Below are positions 59,401 to 64,000 of a stretch of 64,000 nucleotides of DNA, one piece after another. The notes beneath the pieces are model-generated. The model was not told the origin of the DNA. It saw only the letters and a list, made by a program, of their open reading frames with translations, and ran no database searches. The position numbers and the translations under genes are program-made. The stretch is from Colimorpha sp045222295. GTDB lineage: Bacteria > Bacteroidota > Bacteroidia > Bacteroidales > P3. Location of the stretch: NCBI GenBank assembly GCA_045222295.1, contig JBGUXP010000003.1:218948-282947 (forward strand), in the 5' to 3' direction. How positions within the stretch are numbered: the first letter of the stretch is position 1; every line of letters begins with the position of its first letter.

Positions 59401-62400
59401 TTGATACCACACACCGCTCTCATAGAGATTATATTCTTGACCGCCCACATACCATGTATAACTGTCGCAGGCCGTGGCGGACATGTAGATGGTGTCATCA
59501 GGCTCACTCACGGGATAAACCGTCATCGGGAAGACAAGTGCCGTTGCATACCATCCATATCCATCGTAGTAAGCACTATCAACTGCAACACCGACACTGG
59601 AAAGACCCCATTTCACAAAGTTACCATTATTGATGGTCTGACCCATACCGCCATTGTTACCGCTGCCGTTGACGTTAATCCACCACCAGTCATTGTAGGG
59701 AGTCGAGAGGCTCACTTCGCCATCGTTGAACATAATGTTACTCACACTACTCCAGCCATCGTATTCATAGCTGAAACGCGGGTCGTCGTTCGCGATGGCG
59801 GTCATCATGCTGCTGACGGTGGCATCACCGTTCCAGCGGTAGCCCCAGGCAAGGGCGGTATCGGCCCAGTTGACAGCCAGGATAGCCTCGTTGGAACCGC
59901 TACCCACCCAGTAGATAATCTCGTCAGCAGAGATAGTGGCATCCACCACTGTAGTAGTGTCAGTAGAAGCATCGGCGTAGCAGTTCTCCATGGTGAAGAA
60001 CTGTCCGGCGGACATTTCACTGCCAGCGGCGCTGTAAACGTTGACGCCATTGGCGTTCAGAATCTCGAAGCTGCACTCGCTGTCATAACTGCCGCTGACC
60101 CAGTTGAAGCTGATGGGCATGCCGGCGCAGATGCTGACGTAGCCGGTCAGGGCGCTGCTGCCACTGGGCAGGGTGAAGGTGCTCACCACGGCACCGTTCT
60201 GCATTACATTGATGGCAGCATTATTCCAACCGTCGCCATAGCTGTCGGCACCCACGATGGCAACCTCGCAGTTGCCGCCGGAGCACTCGGTGGTGAAGGT
60301 GGTCGAAGTCCAGAACGAAGTATCGCTGGAACCGCAGATGGCAGCCACCGAGACCTCGTAGGTGGTCATAGGATTGAGGTTGGTGAGGGTGTAGAAGTTG
60401 GAGGTGGTTACGTAAGCCATGTTGTTGACAACCACTAACCATTCCGTCTCATTGCCGGTGGCCTCCCACATGATAGTGGCCTCGGTGGCAGTGGCGGTGG
60501 CGACGAGGTTGGTCGGAGCCGAGCAGGAGAGGGCTGCGATGCTCACATTGTCGACTGCGGCGGGAGGATTATTGCCCGTGCTGTTGTCGTTGCACCACAT
60601 GAAGACAAGGTTGTAGTTGCCTGCTTCGGCAATGCTTACAACCTGGTGGTTGTTCTGCCAACTGTCGAAGAGGTTCATCTTGCCACCCAAGTCGTACCAA
60701 CCGGCAGGGGTTGTGGTGGTATAACTATAAGTGCTTGTAGAACCATTGGGCAACAGGTTGGCGATGAACTGGAAGTTGGCGGGAGCCAACCATGCACGCA
60801 TGTAGTCGTAGTTGCTTTCGCCCACGCTCTTCCAATCGAAACTGACGGCATAGCTGCCGGCGGCATCGATACTGATGGTACGGTAGGCATAGCTGATAGC
60901 GGATTGGCTGTTGGTGTAGCTGTTGCTTACACCGTTGTCGTTGGAGACATAGAGTGCGTTGGAGCCGTTAACGCTGGTGGCGGAGCCGGTAATCCAAGCG
61001 TTGCCTCCATTGACGAAGAGCCAGCCGGCATCCTCGCCGGCCTCGAAGCCGGTGGCATAAGGCAGCATGGCAGGAATGGCACTGGTGGAGAAGGAAATCT
61101 CAGCAGTCAAACCCAGGCTGCTGCCGCAATTGGCAGCCACGCTGATGGTGTATTGGGTCATCGGCATAAGGTTTGTGATAGTGAATGTGGTGTCGAAGAC
61201 TGAAATCTCGCTGCCGTTCATAAAGACAGTGTAGCTGTCGGCCACAGCATCCCAGCTGATGGTAGCACTGTTCTCAGTGACATTGACAAGGGTCAAGCCG
61301 GTAATGTCAGCACAAGCAGGCAGTACCTCAAGGGTGAGGTCGTCAAGGTACATGGTACCGTTGGGCGAGAATGCCATTACAGCCACATAGGCATTGGTGC
61401 TGTTGGCGTTGGCCAGCGAGACGGTGTACTTGGTGTACTCCGTGGCATCGACGGTGACGGTCTCCACCGGAGTGAAAGTGCTCATGTCGGCAGGGTTGCT
61501 CATGGTACCCACCTGAAGAGAGTAGGTGTTGCTGTTCCAGCTCTCCCCCTTAGCCCAGAAGCTGATGCGGTTTCCGTTCATCGGGTAGGTCTCTATGTCG
61601 AGTGCGGGCAAGACGAATCCCATGACAGTGTTGACGGTGTCGCTACCATAACTATAGTAATAGAATTGGAGTGCATTGGTGCTATTGTAACCACTCGAAT
61701 ATTGGCTGACATAGGGATAATCGATGTAATAGCCGGTGCTTAAGTTGTTGATGCGGGTCCAGCACCATGGGAAGGCCAGGGCATTGGTGGTGCCCTGCAG
61801 GTTCTGGGCTTCGAAGTCCATGGTGTAGGGCAGGGTGCTGATGGCGTCGCACTGGGTGCGGACGCTTACGCGGGTCATCGTGGAGACATCACCTGTGCCA
61901 CAGTTGGCCTCGATACCGAACACATATGGAGTGTTGGACTCTAGGTTATTGACGACATAGAGAGTATCAGAAATGTTGCTAGCAACGAGAATGGTGTCGG
62001 TATTGGTGATATTGTAGACATTATAGGTAGCGACGGTGTTGGTGGGGTCGCTCCAGTGGAGGGTAACGCTGTTGCTAGCGGCCTCAGCATACTGGTCGCG
62101 GACGCGGGCACAGGTAATCACAGCACCATCGTTGCAGCCGAGGAGCTTGTACCAAGCAGGCGTGTTGCTGGCAGTACCATCCGAGACTGCGCTAATGTTG
62201 TATTGGTTATTGTCGTTGAAGACATAACGGGCCAGCTGTGCATCGGCGGTGTAAGCCTCGAAGGAGGATCCGTTAGCATAGCTACCGTGGTTGCGGATGA
62301 CAGCAACGACGATGTTGCTGGTGCCGTCCCACACGAAGGGCGTGGTGAACATCAGTGTCTGCCAGTCGGCAGAGGTGTAGCTCATGTCGCCACTCCAGAC

Positions 62401-64000
62401 CTGCTGGAAGCTGCTGCGGTCGGCCGTGAAGCCGGCGCTGAGATTATCATCACTGGTATTGGCCAGATAGACTTCACAGTTGGTGAAGTAAGTGCCACCA
62501 TCGGTATTGGCAGGCTTAAACTGCAGAGCCTTGATGGTGCCGATACCTTCCAGGCGGTCGGCGGGGATAATCACCTCGCTGTAGCTGTTGTTGTAGTAAC
62601 TGTAGCCGGGGACGTAGCTATTGACAGCGTCGCTGGCGTCGGCGTTCTTTACCGTCACCGAGCTGACACCTTCGCCACAGTCCATCGTGTAGTTGACGCT
62701 GAGCATGAGGAACTCGATGCTGTCGCAGCCATCGATTGTATACTCAATGTGTGGATAGAGGCCATCACCGGTGAGGGTGTCGCCGTACCATACATAGTAG
62801 TTGGTTGCGGTGGCTTGGATAGTGTCGTAGTACTTGGGGTAGATGGTCAGCACGAGGGTGCGGGCTACCATGCAGCCATATTCATCATAGATGGTATCGC
62901 CATAGATACCACTTTCGGTGAAGGTATAGCCGTCAAAATAGTAAATACCGCAAGCCTCGTCCTCGTAGGTCTGGTGGGAAATACCGTCGCAGACGGTGCG
63001 GACAGAGACCGTCGCCAGCGAGCTCACATCGTCGGCCGAGCAGACAACCTGCACACCGAAGGTGTATTCCGTGTTGGAGGCGAGGTTATAGATGGTGTAG
63101 CTATTTCCGTAGACAAAAGTGTCTATCACTTCACCATTCATATATATATTATAGAATCCATTGCTAGTGCTGTCACCCCAATAGAGGGTAGCACTGTTGG
63201 TGGTGCTAGTGACTGTCAAGCCATTGACGGGCAGACAGGAGGGGCAAGCGTTGTCGAGAGTAAAGATGTTTTCGCTCTGGGCACCAGATCCGGTATAGAC
63301 CACTGTGCCACCACCGTCCAGAATTTGGAAAGAGGTTTCGTCAGCATAGTTACCGTTGACCCAGTAGAAGGAGACCGGAAGGGTGGAGCAGACGTTAAAC
63401 TCGGAGGTGAAGGAAGAACCACTTTCAATGGTGAAGGTGCCGATGGTGTTGCCACCCTGGACAACATTGATGGCATTGCCGTTCCAACCGTCACCATAGC
63501 TGTCGCTACCGACGATGGTGATGTTGCAATAGTTGCCAGTGCAGTCGATGAAGGAAGTGTCGCTGCCACTGTCTTCCAAAGTGGTGAAGGTGTAGCTGGT
63601 CCAAACAGAGGTGTTGCTGTCACCGCAATTAGCTGCAACGGCAACCGAATAACTGGTCATGGGCATAAGACCCGTCATTGTAAAGCTAGGAGTGCTGGTC
63701 CAATAGACCTCCCCGTCACTCTCAGAATACACATACCAAACCGACTCATATCCCAAGCTCTGCCAAGTGATGGTAGCTTCGTTAGCAGTGGTGGTAGCAG
63801 TGAGATTGGTAACGGGCAGGCAGCCAGTGCTCTCCAGAACAAGGATATTATCAACGTGCAGGTTGTTGTCGCCACCACTTTGGGTCGATTGGGCATAGAA
63901 GGCCACACGGACGGTCTGACCAGCATACTGTGCAAGGCTGACATACTGGGTCAGGTAGGAGGTGCTGGCGATGGAGGTCAAGTTGATGTCTGAGAGCAGG
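53407..64000 (-). CDS. Giant T9SS-exported repeat adhesin-like surface protein, 5' partial
   Basis: At least 3530 residues; the frame is open to the window edge, so signal peptide and true start are missing. N-terminal two thirds: choice-of-anchor-like jelly-roll domains (e.g. VRVAFYAQSTQSGGDNNLHVDN) alternating with fibronectin type III domains (repeated ITGLTLVNVTENSATISWDAV- and MTQYTISVAANCG-type strands). From about 57,600 down to 53,650 lies an array of about 27 short Cys-rich repeats in two alternating types: A, CSTTEVTACDSYEWHG...GNDTLxLTIN (about 37 residues), and B, TGDTxxxACGSYDWYEH...GCDSxVTLHLTVN (about 48). The C-terminus is a T9SS sorting domain (SIYPNPTHGLVNIEA ... TTIKRVILK). 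Likely a surface fibre or adhesin. Confidence 0.93.
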   Translation of the reverse strand, partial: LLSDINLTSIASTSYLTQYVSLAQYAGQTVRVAFYAQSTQSGGDNNLHVDNILVLESTGCLPVTNLTATTTANEATITWQSLGYESVWYVYSESDGEVYWTSTPSFTMTGLMPMTSYSVAVAANCGDSNTSVWTSYTFTTLEDSGSDTSFIDCTGNYCNITIVGSDSYGDGWNGNAINVVQGGNTIGTFTIESGSSFTSEFNVCSTLPVSFYWVNGNYADETSFQILDGGGTVVYTGSGAQSENIFTLDNACPSCLPVNGLTVTSTTNSATLYWGDSTSNGFYNIYMNGEVIDTFVYGNSYTIYNLASNTEYTFGVQVVCSADDVSSLATVSVRTVCDGISHQTYEDEACGIYYFDGYTFTESGIYGDTIYDEYGCMVARTLVLTIYPKYYDTIQATATNYYVWYGDTLTGDGLYPHIEYTIDGCDSIEFLMLSVNYTMDCGEGVSSVTVKNADASDAVNSYVPGYSYYNNSYSEVIIPADRLEGIGTIKALQFKPANTDGGTYFTNCEVYLANTSDDNLSAGFTADRSSFQQVWSGDMSYTSADWQTLMFTTPFVWDGTSNIVVAVIRNHGSYANGSSFEAYTADAQLARYVFNDNNQYNISAVSDGTASNTPAWYKLLGCNDGAVITCARVRDQYAEAASNSVTLHWSDPTNTVATYNVYNITNTDTILVASNISDTLYVVNNLESNTPYVFGIEANCGTGDVSTMTRVSVRTQCDAISTLPYTMDFEAQNLQGTTNALAFPWCWTRINNLSTGYYIDYPYVSQYSSGYNSTNALQFYYYSYGSDTVNTVMGFVLPALDIETYPMNGNRISFWAKGESWNSNTYSLQVGTMSNPADMSTFTPVETVTVDATEYTKYTVSLANANSTNAYVAVMAFSPNGTMYLDDLTLEVLPACADITGLTLVNVTENSATISWDAVADSYTVFMNGSEISVFDTTFTITNLMPMTQYTISVAANCGSSLGLTAEISFSTSAIPAMLPYATGFEAGEDAGWLFVNGGNAWITGSATSVNGSNALYVSNDNGVSNSYTNSQSAISYAYRTISIDAAGSYAVSFDWKSVGESNYDYMRAWLAPANFQFIANLLPNGSTSTYSYTTTTPAGWYDLGGKMNLFDSWQNNHQVVSIAEAGNYNLVFMWCNDNSTGNNPPAAVDNVSIAALSCSAPTNLVATATATEATIMWEATGNETEWLVVVNNMAYVTTSNFYTLTNLNPMTTYEVSVAAICGSSDTSFWTSTTFTTECSGGNCEVAIVGADSYGDGWNNAAINVMQNGAVVSTFTLPSGSSALTGYVSICAGMPISFNWVSGSYDSECSFEILNANGVNVYSAAGSEMSAGQFFTMENCYADASTDTTTVVDATISADEIIYWVGSGSNEAILAVNWADTALAWGYRWNGDATVSSMMTAIANDDPRFSYEYDGWSSVSNIMFNDGEVSLSTPYNDWWWINVNGSGNNGGMGQTINNGNFVKWGLSSVGVAVDSAYYDGYGWYATALVFPMTVYPVSEPDDTIYMSATACDSYTWYVGGQEYNLYESGVWYQYDYNTGRVYFLDLTINQSSETHLYDTAYGMYVDEWGYTYNNDYEYYNWYTNAEGCDSIVWHHITVLPLVNEEPYVVSSCGCYWTRSNNLCESGTYYNVEYYDENDYLRVGMLVLTVNENYYFDTTVVTTDSYYVFNGDTLTQSGWYESFNTRANGCDSIIYLHLQMLTGETQYVTACDEYCTENGWYCFNESGVYVVDRWNDSTYVSYILNLTINHSQRVDTTIVFDGNPVVWNGQVYTEPGYYTYTTTGSNGCDSTQQLHLVTIQEVTIDMTGDGYLLDYTNQMRIHNDTTIVYEGEGGCYQLVTFVPSKGEYYNVAGEFCRVVSVALDGESLALDNIKVYEGMGSSGYIIYDVCIPNDGANHTLNVVYGPYYDETSCNSMYNMHVTDPFDTTAWVNWVAGVGTHTYEVSYGLYDEFNADSLTFSGNYTTVNVTSYDTNISYQLTGLQMNTHYAVIVKMFCENGGWWYYWSGFWTAGAPHSITFSNNGGAVSGELWGRDTTITYNYYEGWYYGTSLYSISNEWVDDYEVARNRRELHQVIVDGQSLNLNGDTTASYQFMPRFVEEEFTEYYFRINYDADHTVQFIFGPGAGDVVYDTVMLNQTVCGSFAWELSGETYTQSGVYMYTVVSENVETTYILNLTVNNATNNLYTETACDSYTWNNTPYSVSGSYTYSYTNEAGCASVDTLQLTINQSTTGSEVVSACNSYVWHGREFFAATDTATYTTVNANGCDSTVTLHLTINQCSTTEITACDSYIWHGIPYTNSGVFTYGNDTLVLTINRSTRGIEVATACNSYEWHGNLYTESIITTDTTENVAGCDSITTLYLTVNQCSTEEVTACDSYEWNNLLLTSSGVYTLGNDTLILTINRSTRGIEVVSACNSYEWHGTVYTSSINNVTYTTTNAAGCDSVATLYLTVNQCSTTDAVACDSYEWNGSVYNASGTYIIGNDTLNLTINRSNFGDTIAQVCGSFNWYEHTGLTIDTTVAHHFANYNQAGCDSIVTLHLTVFSCSTTEATACESYRWHGNTYTSSGIYRIDHDTLILTINRASHGDTIARACGSFDWYEHLGMTTDTTVDHAFVGINSNGCDSVVTLHLIVNDCSTTEAVACDSYVWEKNGQTYTSSGVFRDGYDTLRLTINRANHKDIFVTSCGNYDWYEYTGLNQSMTVDHTFEGGNQYGCDSIVSLHLTITECTVEEVTACNIYVWHNMPFTSSGTYVYGSDTLHLTISRRSVGDTLAIAYGSFDWYGNHITVTGTYDHTLIGANQYGCDSTISLLAIILEQPSNVLPSKDVPEIVYYTGCDTVFIPYGNTQIPITTSRSIPSILTGDSIVVTVNHSSTGDTIAQACGSFDWYEHSLTESSTVTHTFAGANQSSCDSVVTLHLTINQCSTLDTTVCGQFTWHGQTFRSSTVWNDGNDTLRLTVNQPSTGDTTAEACGSYDWYEHVNVTESGNLTHVFTNAAGCDSTVTLHLTINQCSKTDTTVCGSYTWNGHVYRSSGTYKDGNDTLVLNVKQKSTGDTLVTVCGSYDWYEHMNVTESGDLTHVFTNAVGCDSTVTLHLTVNSCSTTDVEACGTYVWKGSSYNASGRYIIGADTLNLTIKEQPTGDTTAAVCGGLSWYEHGFLSESTTVTHAFEKAFGCDSIVTLHLTVYQCSTTEENTCDSYEWHSNVYDQSGTFVDGHDTLRLTIRRSSVGVETATACNMYSWYGRIFTESTDTATRVVSNTVGCDSIITLHLTVNQCSSTDLTVCDSVTWHGVLYTQSGTFIDGHDTLHLTVNNSTTGVETVTACNSYDWYEYTGITASCYNLTHTFVAGNQYGCDSIVTLNLTINQCSRTEVTECDSYVWRGTTYTQSGTYTDGNDTLVLTINHSVATEQNVTANNSYTWHGQTYTQSGDYTWEGTTVAGCDSTVTLHLTINNGIDDVEEAELNVSIYPNPTHGLVNIEANGNVSKVEVYDINGRKVAIYDNTTIIDFSNMASGTYTMRIHTQLGTTIKRVILK
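53650..57600 (-). repeat. Coding array of alternating A/B Cys repeats
   Basis: About 13 A units and 14 B units, each A/B pair near 260 bases. The unit at about 55,430-55,560 is aberrant (it lacks the ACDSYxW core and carries a foreign segment EQPSNVLPSKDVPEIVYY), which marks a recombination scar or functional break in the array. Confidence 0.85.

Noticed and set aside
53980..60438. 2152-codon open frame on the plus strand
   Set aside because: It mirrors the repeat pattern of the giant minus-strand gene, has low-complexity Val/Ala/Gly-rich sequence with no domain, and no promoter. The same applies to the open frame at 62056-63993.

Overview
The window reads as chromosomal DNA of an uncultured member of the phylum Bacteroidota, most likely order Bacteroidales with a type IX secretion system (T9SS). 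The evidence is direct. Many promoters match the Bacteroidetes -7 element TAnnTTTGC, four of them with a TTTG box exactly 19 bases upstream. Three full-length secreted proteins and one remnant end in T9SS C-terminal sorting domains. Several families are largely restricted to the phylum (DUF6029, DUF6427, DUF6913, DUF4254, DUF6266, Omp28-like, Lnb/DUF4105). The genes are mostly housekeeping and envelope functions. I see no phage, integrase, insertion sequence, CRISPR array or rRNA operon.

Layout. 1-3772: end of a Bat-type operon (SH3 protein), a WG-repeat protein, an RseC-like membrane protein, ruvC and a transglutaminase-like lipoprotein. 4154-9019: a caspase-fold protein lacking the expected Cys, then a BKACE/Kce enzyme joined to a secreted PPAD-like arginine deiminase. 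9005-12489: two divergent glycosyltransferases, a SpoU methyltransferase and a PepSY-like protein. 12529-26299, mainly minus strand: secA, RNase Z, a sodium/solute symporter, a retropepsin-like PDZ protease, an unknown gene with a 31-residue membrane protein, a membrane-anchored AraC regulator, rplY and prs; embedded are tRNA-Ser(CGA), tRNA-Leu(CAA), a YD-like protein and era. 26598-31375: lipoprotein hydrolase, pyrG, DUF5714 and DUF6266. 31528-41044: korAB, a secreted subtilase, DUF6427, rnhB, DUF6913, dapA, a short prenyl synthase and a thioredoxin. 41317-53185: a DUF6029 beta-barrel, Omp28-like lipoprotein, MATE pump, patatin-barrel fusion, DUF4254 and GT9 genes, Lnb-like and MscS genes, and an AlkZ-related protein. 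53407-64000: the 3' part of one giant T9SS surface protein with fibronectin-like domains and about 27 alternating Cys-rich repeats.

The most unusual feature is the load of small repeats. One palindromic family (half-site about CAACTCCTACC) occurs once in each of five intergenic gaps, 11-14 kb apart. Short arrays of period 7-9 lie between genes, and arrays of the same kind, plus two kinds of larger palindromic element, are also carried in frame inside at least eight protein-coding genes. These insertions lengthen linkers without breaking the genes.
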